IMG/VR virus record: IMGVR_UViG_3300044675_000304
Location: 1 to 29,328 of that record
Length of the DNA stretch: 29,328 bases
Strand: one strand, 5' to 3'
Origin: a virus
Each line of letters begins with the position of its first letter. The first letter of the stretch is position 1. Position numbers and translations under genes: made by a program. The notes under the pieces are model-generated. The model searched no databases, was not told the origin of the DNA, and was given only the letters and a program-made list of their open reading frames with translations. Positions 6,976-16,003 of this stretch are shown piece by piece.

Positions 6976-8457
6976 ATGGCACTCATACCTCTCAAGATCC
7001 CACCTGGCGTGTACCGCAACGGCACTGAATACCAATCTGCTGGCCGGTGGTTTGACGCCAACTTGGTACGCTGGTTTGAGAACACTCTCAGACCCATTGG
7101 CGGCTGGCGCAAGCGTTCTGCCAGTCAGATGACAGGCTCATGCCGAGCTTTATTGACTTGGCGTGACAATGATGGAGATCGATGGATCGCTGCTGGTACG
7201 CACTCCAAGCTCTACGCCATGAACGAGGCTGGCACGCTCAAGGACATCACGCCAACAGGCTTCACTGCTGGCATAGCTGATGCCGCGACCAAGACTGGCT
7301 ATGGGTACTCCATTTATGGAAGTTTTGCCTATGGAGTTGCGCGTCCCGATACAGGCGCTGTAACTCCAGCAACGACTTGGAGTCTAGACACCTTTGGCGA
7401 GTACCTGATCGGCTGCTCCAGCTCGGATGGCAAGATATATGAATGGCAGTTGGGATTCTCAACGCCAACGCTGGCAGCGGCCATCACCAACGCGCCAACA
7501 GGATGTCAGGCTGTAATGTCCACAGCAGAGCGTTTTATCTTTGCCTTGGGCGCATCCAGCAACCCTAGATTGGTGAAGTGGTGCGATCAGGAAAACAATA
7601 CAAACTGGACGGCGTCAGCCACCAGTCAGGCGGGTGACTTTGAGCTGCAAACAGTTGGCTCATTGAAAGCAGGCAAAAAGGTGCGCGGCATCAATTTGCT
7701 GTTTACTGATGTGGATGTACACACCGCCACATATGTCGGCCTGCCTTATGTGTACTCATTTGAAAAGGCTGCAAGCGGTTGCGGGTTGATTTCATCGCAA
7801 GCAGTGGCGGCCATTGATACTGCCGCGATGTGGATGTCGACATCAGGCTTTTGGGTATTTGACGGATTTGTCAAGCCTTTGTCTTGCGATGTGTCTGACT
7901 ATGTGTTTCAGAATTTGAACTACAACCAAGCCAGCAAGGTGTACGCTGTACATAACTCCAAGTTTGGTGAGATATGGTGGTTCTACCCATCAAGCGCCAG
8001 CAACGAGGTGGACTCATATGTCACCTACAACTACCGCGAGAATCATTGGAACATTGGCTCTATGTCGCGTACAGCAGGCACTGACCGAGGTGTCTATTTG
8101 AATCCTCTAATGGTGTCGTCTGATGGCTACATATATGAGCATGAAGTTGGATATGCCTACGACTCAGGCATTTTGTTTGCCGAGTCTGGACCATTGGAGA
8201 TTGGACAGGGTGACAACATCATGTCTGTACGCCAAGTGATACCTGACGAGCAGACCTTGGGTGAGGTGGTGGTGAGCTTTAAGTCAAGGCTGTATCCAAC
8301 CTCGACAGAGTCAAGTCATGGACCTTACCCAGCGGCGCAGCCAACTGATGTGCGTTTCTCTGGGCGACTTGTCAAAGTGAAGTACACCGGCAATGTGCTT
8401 GAAGACTGGCGTGTCGGCGTGTCCAAGCTGGATATCGTTGCGATGGGTAAGCGCTAA
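6976..8457 (+). CDS. Tail nozzle / beta-propeller-like structural protein (T7 gp12-type position)
   Basis: A 493-residue beta-rich protein. It opens with IPPGVYRNGTEYQSAGRW, continues VRWFENTLRPIGGWRK, and then has repeated strand pairs around aromatic motifs (DRWIAAGTHSKLYAM, GEYLIGCSSSDGKIYEW, FWVFDGFVKPL, FGEIWWFYPSS, SYVTYNYRENHWNIG). Such repeats suit a multi-blade propeller as in podovirus nozzle or stabilisation proteins. It sits immediately before the internal virion proteins, as gp12 does in T7. The position-based comparison is inference; the opening pattern is familiar from environmental phages. Confidence 0.7.
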   Translation: MALIPLKIPPGVYRNGTEYQSAGRWFDANLVRWFENTLRPIGGWRKRSASQMTGSCRALLTWRDNDGDRWIAAGTHSKLYAMNEAGTLKDITPTGFTAGIADAATKTGYGYSIYGSFAYGVARPDTGAVTPATTWSLDTFGEYLIGCSSSDGKIYEWQLGFSTPTLAAAITNAPTGCQAVMSTAERFIFALGASSNPRLVKWCDQENNTNWTASATSQAGDFELQTVGSLKAGKKVRGINLLFTDVDVHTATYVGLPYVYSFEKAASGCGLISSQAVAAIDTAAMWMSTSGFWVFDGFVKPLSCDVSDYVFQNLNYNQASKVYAVHNSKFGEIWWFYPSSASNEVDSYVTYNYRENHWNIGSMSRTAGTDRGVYLNPLMVSSDGYIYEHEVGYAYDSGILFAESGPLEIGQGDNIMSVRQVIPDEQTLGEVVVSFKSRLYPTSTESSHGPYPAAQPTDVRFSGRLVKVKYTGNVLEDWRVGVSKLDIVAMGKR

Positions 8458-8495
8458 TCGTGGCGGCGAAATAGAATCAAGATAAGAGGTAAAAC

Positions 8496-8858
8496 ATGAA
8501 AGCATCAGAAATCATAATGGCAGACGCCCAAAAAAGAGGGGTGGACGCAAACAATGCTTTAGGATTAGTCAGCAACGCTGTTAAGCAGAAAAAGGCCGTC
8601 TTGATGCAAGAGGGAAACTCTGTGTTGATTCTTACAAAAATAGGCGATGTGGCGGCAGAGACTCATTTATTTACACAAGAAAGCCCCATAGCGCTGGCTA
8701 GATCATTGGCTGCCTTTATGAAAAGAATAACTGATCTTGGCATTAGAACTATTTATGGAAAAGCTGACAACCAACAAATTATTGAGCTACTTAAAAGAGT
8801 GGGCTTTAATGTTGTTGCCTCTGACTTGCCCGAATACAACTGGAAGGCTGACCTATGA
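8496..8858 (+). CDS. GNAT-like acyltransferase-fold protein (T7 gp13-like position)
   Basis: A 120-residue protein with a strong ribosome site (aagaggt). Two strands (KKAVLMQEGNSVLILTKIG, VAAETHLFT) are followed by helix SPIALARSLAAFMKRITDLG, strand IRTIYGKADN, helix QQIIELLKRVG and final strand FNVVASD. This is the order of a GNAT core, and the last helix-strand is the usual GNAT ending. The acetyl-CoA P-loop (Q/RxxGxG/A) is not evident, so it may be non-catalytic. T7 gp13, at the same map position before the internal core genes, has a GNAT-like fold; a role in core assembly is inferred. Confidence 0.6.
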   Translation: MKASEIIMADAQKRGVDANNALGLVSNAVKQKKAVLMQEGNSVLILTKIGDVAAETHLFTQESPIALARSLAAFMKRITDLGIRTIYGKADNQQIIELLKRVGFNVVASDLPEYNWKADL

Positions 8859-10240
8859 GATTCAATGATCGTAACTATGCCATTCTTGGCATTCCAGACT
8901 TGCCCATCAATGCGTTTAAGCACATTGGTGACAGAAAGATTAAGCCTCAAGGTGGCATCTCATCTTTTGTTAGCTCAATTGGCGATGCTGTTAGCGGTGC
9001 TGTCAGCGGTGTATCTGATGTATTAGCTGATGTTGATGACACTGTTAATGAAGTAATCCCAGGCGGTTGGGCTACTGTTGCTGCTGTAACTGCGGCTACT
9101 GTTGGTTTGCCAGGTCTGCCTGTAGGCGCAGAAACAGCCGCAGGCACTGCTGGCGCTGGTACGGCGGCTGGCGCAACAGGAGCTAGCACTGCTGGCACAG
9201 GATTAAGTCTTGGAGGCAGTGGCCTTGGACTTAGTGCTGGTGGCGGTAGTCTTGGCTTAACTGCTGGATCTGCTGGCGCTGGCTCTATTGGTGCAGGAAT
9301 AGGTTCGACACTAGGTGGAATAACTACAGGCATTGGCACTGGTGCTGCTTTAGGAAGTCTTGGATCTGGTAGCACCATTGGCTCAATGCCTGCGGCTAAC
9401 TACAGCCTCACAGGTGCTGCGCCAAGTTTTTTAAGCAATCTTGGTAGTGCTGGCTCAGCAATATTTGATTTTGCCAAAGCAAATCCAAGCATTGCAGGAT
9501 CATTGCTTGGTGCAGTAGCTGGTGCAGTTGGAGCCAATGACGCGCCAACATCACAAACCGCCACCACAAGCATTGACCCTCAGATCAAGCAAGAGTATTT
9601 GGCAAACCTTGAGCGAGCAAAGCAGACAGCGGCTGGCTTAGAGGCGCGTCAGATTGCACAGCCTAGTGCGATGTACACCGGCGCAGAGCAACAGCTCTAC
9701 AACCTTGGCATGACGCCATTTGGCGCTGCTGATATTGCAAGATTCTTTAACCCATATGAAGAGCAAGTGGTGCAGGGTGCGTTGGGCGACATCGAGCGTA
9801 CACGCCAAATGCAAGAGCAAGCAAACATGGAGCAGGCGACTAGGGCTAGAGCGTTTGGCGGTTCACGCCAAGGCGTAGTCTCAGGCATGACCAACGAAGC
9901 TGCATTGCGTCAAGCGGCCACCACTGGCGCACAGTTGCGATCTGCTGGATTCAATACTGCTGCCAACCTTGGACTGGCTGCGCGTCCCTTGAATATGGCA
10001 GGCTTGCAGACTTCATTGGGTCTTGGCACTACACGCACCGCGCTTGAGCAGGCAAGGCTTGATGCGTTGCGTAATCTTGGCACTGAGCGTTTGGCTATTA
10101 CTGGCGGCGCGTTGGGACTTCAGCCTGCAAATGTGGGCCAGACATCATCACAGCCTTTGTACACAAGTCAAGCAGGCAGTTTGTTGTCTGGTGGATTGAC
10201 TGGAGCCTACATTGGCTCACTCCTTGGAGGTAAGGGATAA
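8855..10240 (+). CDS. Internal virion / DNA ejection protein, Gly/Ala-rich (first of three)
   Basis: A 461-residue protein whose ATG overlaps the previous TGA. After a short N-terminal segment, residues 30-215 are extremely Gly/Ala/Thr/Ser-rich with hydrophobic stretches (SIAGSLLGAVAGAVGA). About residues 245-400 form a polar helical domain (EEQVVQGALGDIERTRQMQ, then ATRARAFGGSRQGVVSGM). The end is glycine-rich (LLSGGLTGAYIGSLLGGKG). This is the character of podovirus proteins that leave the virion and line the channel across the host envelope. Three such genes in a row parallel T7 gp14-16. Confidence 0.7.
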   Translation: MRFNDRNYAILGIPDLPINAFKHIGDRKIKPQGGISSFVSSIGDAVSGAVSGVSDVLADVDDTVNEVIPGGWATVAAVTAATVGLPGLPVGAETAAGTAGAGTAAGATGASTAGTGLSLGGSGLGLSAGGGSLGLTAGSAGAGSIGAGIGSTLGGITTGIGTGAALGSLGSGSTIGSMPAANYSLTGAAPSFLSNLGSAGSAIFDFAKANPSIAGSLLGAVAGAVGANDAPTSQTATTSIDPQIKQEYLANLERAKQTAAGLEARQIAQPSAMYTGAEQQLYNLGMTPFGAADIARFFNPYEEQVVQGALGDIERTRQMQEQANMEQATRARAFGGSRQGVVSGMTNEAALRQAATTGAQLRSAGFNTAANLGLAARPLNMAGLQTSLGLGTTRTALEQARLDALRNLGTERLAITGGALGLQPANVGQTSSQPLYTSQAGSLLSGGLTGAYIGSLLGGKG

Positions 10241-10243
10241 ATC

Positions 10244-11869
10244 ATGGCTACATCAGCTCAAAACTTCTCAGGCTTACTTGGCGACATCTTTGGCGGTGGC
10301 GGTGGAGCTACTGGCCTTGAAGACTATCTGACGCCAGCTCAGACTGAGCAGATGAATCGTCAGGCTCTGCTGCAAGCAGCCATTGCCGCATCACAGGCAA
10401 GCGCACCAAGCACAGTGCCGCGCAGTTTCATGCAGATACTTGGCGCTGGACTCGCTGGTGGTCAGCAGGGTTATGCACAGGCGCAAGAGGGTGCGATGAA
10501 GCAATTGCTCACCAAGCAGAAATTGGATGAGTACAAGCGCCAAAAAGCACTTGAGGCGGCAGCGCAAAAAATCATCATGGGCGATGGTGGTGCTGCGCCT
10601 GATTCTGTAGTTACGCCACAGCAAGCTATTTCAGCGCCAGTAACGCCTGAGTTGCCTGCTGGTCCTACTATGGCGCGTGCCGAAATGATTGGTCAAGCCA
10701 TGCCAAGCGCACCAGTAAGTCAGACTGATGCCGTCTACGATAGATACATGAAGCTATCTCAATTGTTTGCTGCATCTGATCCAGCGAAAGCAAAAAGCTA
10801 TCAAGAACTTGCAAAGACGATTAAGCCTACGCCTGAAGTGGTCGGCGAACCATATCGCACTGCTGATGGAAAGGTTTACCAGCGCACTAAGACTGGCGGC
10901 AGGATTGAAGTGCCTGCTGCTGAAGCGCCAGCAGTTGAACCAATTGGCGAGATGAAAGAAGTCACAGATGCAACCGGTAAACCTGTTTTAGTTCAGCGTT
11001 ATAAAGATGGAAGCATTAAGACTGTTGAGGGATTTGGCGTACCGCGTGAGCTGGTGCAAGTTAATCTTGGTGGCAAGATTCAATTTGTTGATAAAAATAG
11101 TATCCCTGCCAACGCTACATATCTGACAGGTATGTCGCCAGGCGAAGAGGCAAGACTCAAAATTGACCAAGCAAATCTTCAAATTGCATTGAAGCGTTTA
11201 AATCTTAGCCAAGCAGAATTTAATCGTGGTCAGTATGACCGAGTTGAAACTGCTGATGGTTTTGCGTATGTGCCTAAAGTGCCTGGGCTGCCCACCATCC
11301 CCATCACTGGACCAAGTGGTGAGCAGTTGGTTGGCAAGAGTAGTTTCACAGAAGATCAGGGCAAGTCGGCAGGATTTGCTTTGCGTATGGATGAGGCAAA
11401 GAAATTATTTAATGCGCCTGTGCTTGATCCAATGACTCAGCAGCCATTGGTTGTTGGTGGGAAACAAGTTACTTTGGAAAGCGCGTTTGGTGCGCCTGGT
11501 AGGTATCAGTCAATCATGCGATCTATACCATCAGCAGGATTAACTACTGGAATTGCCAATATAACTGAATCTTCTGGCCGTCAACAGTATCGTCAAGCAC
11601 AAGAAAATTGGGTTACTGCTAATTTGCGTGCTGAGTCTGGTGCTGTTATTGGTACAGATGAGATGGAAAAAGAAATTAAGAAATACTTTCCACAAGTTGA
11701 TGACAAGCCACAAGTTATTGAACAAAAGTCAAAAGCTCGCAGGTCTGCTGAGTTGGCAATGGAGGTGCGTGGCGGTCCTGCGCTTAAATCCATCAAGAAA
11801 GCACAGCAACAAGGACAAACTACTGGTGGTGGATTAACATGGAATCCAACAACTAAAAAATTTGAGTGA
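10244..11869 (+). CDS. Internal virion / DNA ejection protein (second of three)
   Basis: A 541-residue protein with good ribosome sites upstream (ggaggt and aaggga). It opens with a Gly-rich amphipathic segment (FSGLLGDIFGGGGGATGLEDY), then Gln/Ala-rich helices (QMNRQALLQAAIAASQAS, MKQLLTKQKLDEYKRQKALE), a Pro/Ala linker (about 120-165), and a mixed domain including a long helix (EARLKIDQANLQIALKRLNL). The C-terminal 100 residues are basic and helical (SKARRSAELAMEVRGG). There are no enzyme motifs. The gene is 3 bases after the previous one and has the size of a T7 gp15-like core protein. Confidence 0.65.
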   Translation: MATSAQNFSGLLGDIFGGGGGATGLEDYLTPAQTEQMNRQALLQAAIAASQASAPSTVPRSFMQILGAGLAGGQQGYAQAQEGAMKQLLTKQKLDEYKRQKALEAAAQKIIMGDGGAAPDSVVTPQQAISAPVTPELPAGPTMARAEMIGQAMPSAPVSQTDAVYDRYMKLSQLFAASDPAKAKSYQELAKTIKPTPEVVGEPYRTADGKVYQRTKTGGRIEVPAAEAPAVEPIGEMKEVTDATGKPVLVQRYKDGSIKTVEGFGVPRELVQVNLGGKIQFVDKNSIPANATYLTGMSPGEEARLKIDQANLQIALKRLNLSQAEFNRGQYDRVETADGFAYVPKVPGLPTIPITGPSGEQLVGKSSFTEDQGKSAGFALRMDEAKKLFNAPVLDPMTQQPLVVGGKQVTLESAFGAPGRYQSIMRSIPSAGLTTGIANITESSGRQQYRQAQENWVTANLRAESGAVIGTDEMEKEIKKYFPQVDDKPQVIEQKSKARRSAELAMEVRGGPALKSIKKAQQQGQTTGGGLTWNPTTKKFE

Positions 11870-11877
11870 GGTAAAAA

Positions 11878-13674
11878 ATGCCGCAAGTCGTCAATGTATT
11901 AGGTTATGGACCAGTCACATTCCCCGATGGAATGTCAAAGGAAGATATTGCGGAGGCGCTCAAGCAATTACCTCCAGTTGCTGCACAACAGCCACCAGCG
12001 CCAGTAGCACAGCCCACTACTGTTATGGGCAAATTGGCGGCATCTCCAGTTGGTGGCTTTGTGCGTGGAATGATGGATATTCCAGAAGCTGGCGCTCAGT
12101 TATTAACTAGAGGCTTGGAAGCTATTTCTCCCGCTGGTTCAAGCATGGAGAAATTCATGGCGTCAGAACGCCAGCGCGTTGAGGATATCAACCGACAAAA
12201 TGAGGCTTTGTATCGTCAATCTCGCGCTGGTCAGTTTATGCCTGACGAAATGGATGTTGGCCGTGTTGTTGGTAATGTGGCTGGATCATTGTTGCCAAGC
12301 ACTGCCGCTGTTAAAGCCTTGAATTTAGCGGCTGCACCAGTTAAGGCTGGCGCTGTTGGTGGTGCTGTCAGTGGTGCATTGCAACCTGTCACGCCTGGCG
12401 CTACAGACTTCTTTAGCCAAAAGGCGCAACAAGTTGGTGCTGGCGGTGTACTTGGTGCTGGTGGCGGCTACTTGTCTGACAAGATGTTGAATCTCTTGCT
12501 TGGCAGAGGTCCAACTGTTACGCCATCAGCAGGCGCAACAACAGCACAAGCGCAGACGAGCGCCACAGTGACGCCAACAGCTTCAGTGACTGGTGGGCAG
12601 ATCACGCCTGGCGTTGTCGGCGCAGACGCATCAGCGGCATTGACTGAAGCGCAAAAGGCCATCTTAGATCGTGGTAAGGCGATGGGGTTTCGCACAACGC
12701 CAGGACAAGAAACTGGCAGCCGTTCACTCCAACAGATGGAAGCTCGGATGGAGTCAAACCCATTTACATCAGGCGCATTCAACGAAATCAAAGCCACCAA
12801 TCAAAATGTGTTGAACAGAGCCGCAGCTCAAGCCATTGGTGTTGATGCAACCGAGTTAAGCAATCCTGTATTGGCGCAGGCACAGCGTCAGATCAGCGCC
12901 GTCTACAACAAGGTGGCAAGCCCCAATGTGCAGAAGTTGGATCAGATGTATGTGATGAATGGCATTGATCTGATTGATTCAGCAGCAGAGGGTTTAACTA
13001 CTCAGCCGTTGAGAACAAATATTTTTGTGAAGCAATTACAAGAGTTGGCCGCCAAAGGTGAAGCTACTGGCAATCAGTTGACAACACTGTCATCAAAGAT
13101 CGGTAAGCGTGCTAAAAATGAAATGACCACAGCTAATGGAGATCGTGAGCTTGGTCAGGCTTTGTTTCAGATCAAAGAGATTGTGGACGATCAATTGGCG
13201 GCTGGATTGTCAGCAGCGGATCAGGCCGCATTTCAAGCAGCGCGTGCCAATTACCGCAACCTGATGACGCTGAGATCGAATCCTGGCGTTATCAATCCAT
13301 CATCGGGCAATGTCTCAGGCTTGAACTTGGCGTCAGCTCTGACACGCAAAGACCCTCGCGGATTCATGGAGGGTACAAATACCACTCCAATGTATGAGGC
13401 GGCACGCTTTGCACAAGCATTTAGACCTATTGTTGGTGACTCAGGTACAGCGACTCGCATGATGGAAATTACGCCATTGAATATGCTGTTGTCTATGCCT
13501 ACAAATATTGCAGCAAGTGCCTACACATCAACGCCAGCTATTGCGGCTGCTCGCCGTCTGCAGTCAGGCATAGTGCCTGCTGGTGTAGTTAATCCAGCAA
13601 GCGAAGAGATGTTGAGGCGTGCTTTGCCATTGACGGCAGGCGCAGGGTTTACCGCAGGACTATTGGGACAATAA
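11878..13674 (+). CDS. Internal virion / DNA ejection protein (third of three)
   Basis: A 598-residue protein; gaggt gives the ribosome site. The N-terminus has the pattern GPVTFPDGMSKEDIAEALKQ, a short fold recurring at the start of large phage internal or ejection proteins. A Pro/Gln linker follows, then helices with hydrophobic Ala/Gly segments (VKAGAVGGAVSGAL), a Thr/Ala-rich linker (about 210-250), and a long helical domain (about 255-500: RSLQQMEARMESNPF, RAAAQAIGVDATELSNPV). The C-terminal 80 residues are hydrophobic and helical. No transglycosylase active-site pattern is visible, unlike T7 gp16. Confidence 0.65.
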   Translation: MPQVVNVLGYGPVTFPDGMSKEDIAEALKQLPPVAAQQPPAPVAQPTTVMGKLAASPVGGFVRGMMDIPEAGAQLLTRGLEAISPAGSSMEKFMASERQRVEDINRQNEALYRQSRAGQFMPDEMDVGRVVGNVAGSLLPSTAAVKALNLAAAPVKAGAVGGAVSGALQPVTPGATDFFSQKAQQVGAGGVLGAGGGYLSDKMLNLLLGRGPTVTPSAGATTAQAQTSATVTPTASVTGGQITPGVVGADASAALTEAQKAILDRGKAMGFRTTPGQETGSRSLQQMEARMESNPFTSGAFNEIKATNQNVLNRAAAQAIGVDATELSNPVLAQAQRQISAVYNKVASPNVQKLDQMYVMNGIDLIDSAAEGLTTQPLRTNIFVKQLQELAAKGEATGNQLTTLSSKIGKRAKNEMTTANGDRELGQALFQIKEIVDDQLAAGLSAADQAAFQAARANYRNLMTLRSNPGVINPSSGNVSGLNLASALTRKDPRGFMEGTNTTPMYEAARFAQAFRPIVGDSGTATRMMEITPLNMLLSMPTNIAASAYTSTPAIAAARRLQSGIVPAGVVNPASEEMLRRALPLTAGAGFTAGLLGQ

Positions 13675-13677
13675 ACC

Positions 13678-15060
13678 ATGGCAACCTATCTTGACTACTT
13701 AATGGGCCTTGGAGAGACTGGCGCAACGCTTGGTAGCGGTGCAATGGCTGGCTTATTGGGTATGCCTTATGGCGTGTACAAGGGAGCCACCAGCGGCAAG
13801 TTGGGTACGCGAGAAGCTAATCGAATCGCCGAGGAAGAGGCGCGTAGGTTAATGGAGCAGTACACCTACCAACCCCGCGGCAAAGTGGCGCCAGAGATGT
13901 TGCAAACCCTTGGCGGCCTGCTTGAATCAAGCAAGTTGCCACCAGTTATCCCCGAGGCGGCGATGCTGGCATCAATACCGCGTCAGGCTGTTGCATCGCA
14001 AGCTGAACGTGCTGGCATGGCTGCTGAACGAGCTGTTGCGCCAGTGGTTGAGCGCACCATGAAAAAGGGTGGACTCGATGCTGGACTGCTGAGTGATATG
14101 GCGCAGGGTACTAGAAGTCAAATGCTGCAAGGCAACAATGTTTTTGATCCAAGGTTTGATCCAAGGGTTTTAGAGCAAGAGCGTCTAAAGAATTTGAGGA
14201 CAACAATAGTCCCAATTCAAAATTACAGCGTTCCAGAGGTGTCTCTCGCAAACTATGAGGGATATCCTTTTATCACCAGCATGGCCGATAGGACTCGGAC
14301 TGGTCTGCTGACCGACATTGACGGCGTATTGCTGAATCGTCCTGTTGAGCTGCAAGGCGGCCAGCCGTATATGTTTGAAAACCCTGGCCAAGTGTGGGCA
14401 TCAGGTAGAAAGCCAGCAACTGATATTTATGAGTTGGCTGCTGAATTAAAGAGTGGGACTAAAAAGGACCCGCTATTTTTGCCATGGGTGATGTCTCCAT
14501 CAGGCAGTGACTTTGCCAACATGACTGGCGAGACAATGCTTGCATATGCCCAATCAGCCATGGGCAAAGGAACAAAAAGCGCATTGGATAGTCAGATTAA
14601 AAAGAAATTTATACCCGACTGGAAAGGTATTGATGACCCTGCAAGCATTGACCAATTCAAGAAGTTATCTGACAAAAAGCGCAAGTCAATGAAGCAGCAA
14701 TTGCTTGACAAAGAATTCAGGAATGAGGGCGGTTTAAGTATTGGTGAAGCAAGGCTTGCAATTGCTGACCCCACTCAATTGATGTCTAAAGATGCAAGCA
14801 TATTGAATGTGGGACAAGTATTCCCTGATCGTCCAATGATTGCTCAATCAGGACATTCATCTTATCCGCTTGGCGTGCCAGGCCAAGGTCTTGGCGTAAG
14901 CAAAGACAAGTTCAATATCTTCCAACTGCTCCAAGACTACAGCAAGAGCCGAGGAATTGAAGACCCGACAAACCCATCAAGACCTGACATCAGAACGCTT
15001 GAGATGAAACCATATGGCGGCATACTCACAGCAGATGTACTCAAGTCTCTTGGATACTAA
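13678..15060 (+). CDS. Large virion-associated protein with conserved C-terminal domain
   Basis: A 460-residue protein, last gene of the plus-strand late operon. Residues 1-45 are small and hydrophobic (GETGATLGSGAMAGLLGMPYGV); 50-150 are polar helices. From about residue 170 a distinct domain begins (IVPIQNYSVPEVSLANYEG, LLTDIDGVLLNRPVELQGG, FENPGQVWASGRKPATDIY, LPWVMSPSGSDFANMTGET, GLSIGEARLAIADPTQL) and ends in RTLEMKPYGGILTADVLKSLGY. I recall close relatives of this segment inside very large phage/plasmid polyvalent proteins; function unknown. It may be delivered into the cell with DNA. Its stop overlaps the opposing minus-strand gene by 20 bases. Confidence 0.65.
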   Translation: MATYLDYLMGLGETGATLGSGAMAGLLGMPYGVYKGATSGKLGTREANRIAEEEARRLMEQYTYQPRGKVAPEMLQTLGGLLESSKLPPVIPEAAMLASIPRQAVASQAERAGMAAERAVAPVVERTMKKGGLDAGLLSDMAQGTRSQMLQGNNVFDPRFDPRVLEQERLKNLRTTIVPIQNYSVPEVSLANYEGYPFITSMADRTRTGLLTDIDGVLLNRPVELQGGQPYMFENPGQVWASGRKPATDIYELAAELKSGTKKDPLFLPWVMSPSGSDFANMTGETMLAYAQSAMGKGTKSALDSQIKKKFIPDWKGIDDPASIDQFKKLSDKKRKSMKQQLLDKEFRNEGGLSIGEARLAIADPTQLMSKDASILNVGQVFPDRPMIAQSGHSSYPLGVPGQGLGVSKDKFNIFQLLQDYSKSRGIEDPTNPSRPDIRTLEMKPYGGILTADVLKSLGY

Positions 15061-15247
15061 GTAGATACTCAGGCTTGAATTTATCAGCCATAGACTGGCT
15101 GTATCTGTTTAGCAGAAACTGTTTTACAGATTCCTCAGTTACTGAGTTAATCTGCTTTCCTACGCAGTTAAATTCATGCAGTACCAATGCCCTAAGAATA
15201 TCTTTAGGCATCTTGACCTCAACATTTACAAATGGGGATAGTTTCAA
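15041..15247 (-). CDS. Small hypothetical protein, last gene of minus-strand operon
   Basis: A 68-residue product starting at TTG 15247, with GGAG 7 bases upstream; TTG overlaps the previous TGA (TTGA), so the rare start is credible. It contains VNVEVKMPKDILRALVLHEFN and ITEESVKQFLLNRY-like polar helices (here VTEESVKQFLLNRY). The MPKDILRAL segment is reminiscent of small ribbon-helix-helix proteins, but this is weak. Its 3' end overlaps the converging late operon by 20 bases, with no convincing terminator between them. Confidence 0.65.
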   Translation of the reverse strand: MKLSPFVNVEVKMPKDILRALVLHEFNCVGKQINSVTEESVKQFLLNRYSQSMADKFKPEYLLSIQET

Positions 15248-15615
15248 TTTGCATCTCCAAACAGCGCGGCCACCAGCGGATCGCGCTTAATCTTCCACTT
15301 CTTTGCTCTTTCCTTTGCCATGCGAAAAGCATGATCGTCTAAGGATTCCTTGGCTCGCCAGCGTTTGAGCCTCTCTTGCGCCGTCAATGGCTTTGGCTTG
15401 ACGGCATCAGTGCCAATCCCATGTCGGTAGACAGCCACCAGCACATTGCCTGATCTGCGCCACTCTTGGATGTGGACAACGCCTTGCACTCGCAGCTTGT
15501 TGATGAGTATCTGAGCTGACCTCTCGGTGCAATATACCTTGGCGGCCACCTCGGGCGCAGTGCAGCCGACACGCTGAAGCAGATCGATGATGCGTGGCAG
15601 CCGAACAGACTTCAT
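15244..15615 (-). CDS. Winged-helix DNA-binding protein
   Basis: A 123-residue basic protein. Residues 6-60 form a winged helix: RIIDLLQRVG, then CTAPEVAAKVYCTERSAQ as helix-turn-helix, recognition helix ILINKLRVQG and a wing (VVHIQEWRRSGNVLVAVYR). The C-terminal half is charged and helical (TAQERLKRWRAKESLDD, MAKERAKKWKIKRD). It is probably a phage transcription regulator or nucleoid-type binder acting in the infected cell. It overlaps the genes on both sides by 4 bases. Confidence 0.75.
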   Translation of the reverse strand: MKSVRLPRIIDLLQRVGCTAPEVAAKVYCTERSAQILINKLRVQGVVHIQEWRRSGNVLVAVYRHGIGTDAVKPKPLTAQERLKRWRAKESLDDHAFRMAKERAKKWKIKRDPLVAALFGDAN

Positions 15616-15791
15616 TTGCTGGACTTTGCGTGCGAGTAGACAGTGACTTGTTTCTTCTCATGCAAGCCGATCTTGGCCTGCGCTGCCTGACCCCATGCTC
15701 TGCCTTGAGCCAGCATCTTGAGTTCTTTGTCGCGAGTCCAGATTGATGGTGTGCCGTCACGCCAGTCAAATGCGTTCTTCTTCTCAGTCAT
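15612..15791 (-). CDS. Small hypothetical protein
   Basis: A 59-residue product (starts MTEKKNAFDWRDGTPSIWT, ends YSHAKSSK) with both ends in ATGA overlaps with neighbours. It is polar and basic, with one helix (RDKELKMLAQGRAWGQAAQAK) and an aromatic N-terminal motif (FDWRDGTPSIWTRDKEL). No Cys pairs, signal or membrane segment. I do not recognise the family. The coding call rests on an uninterrupted frame and exact fit between two overlapping neighbours. Confidence 0.65.
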   Translation of the reverse strand: MTEKKNAFDWRDGTPSIWTRDKELKMLAQGRAWGQAAQAKIGLHEKKQVTVYSHAKSSK

Positions 15792-16003
15792 TGGTCTTCA
15801 TCCTCATGATGGTTTAATCTTTCCTCTAATCGTTTGATGCGCTTTTCGTTGTACTGGACCACACTCACGGCGTACTCCACCGCTGACTCGGCATCCAGTT
15901 TACGCAACTGCGCTTCTTGTAGCTCTTTGAGAATCACCTCGCGGATTGTTCTTGTCTTGACCAAGTCCTTGAGGTACTTGACTGTTAACTCTTTCCAATT
16001 CAT
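15788..16003 (-). CDS. Small coiled-coil protein
   Basis: A 71-residue product from ATG 16003 (gaggt upstream, and ATGA overlap with the preceding gene); a longer in-frame start at 16045 would run into that gene. Nearly the whole chain is predicted helical with heptad-like spacing (IREVILKELQEAQLRKLDAE, VVQYNEKRIKRLEERLN), ending in an acidic HHEDEDQ tail. It is likely a dimer or binding partner; function unknown. Confidence 0.65.
   Translation of the reverse strand: MNWKELTVKYLKDLVKTRTIREVILKELQEAQLRKLDAESAVEYAVSVVQYNEKRIKRLEERLNHHEDEDQ

Noticed and set aside
15085-15101. Hairpin CAGCCA/TGGCTG as terminator of the late operon
   Set aside because: Only 6 bp and no T run, and it lies inside the coding sequence of the opposing gene; chance is likely.
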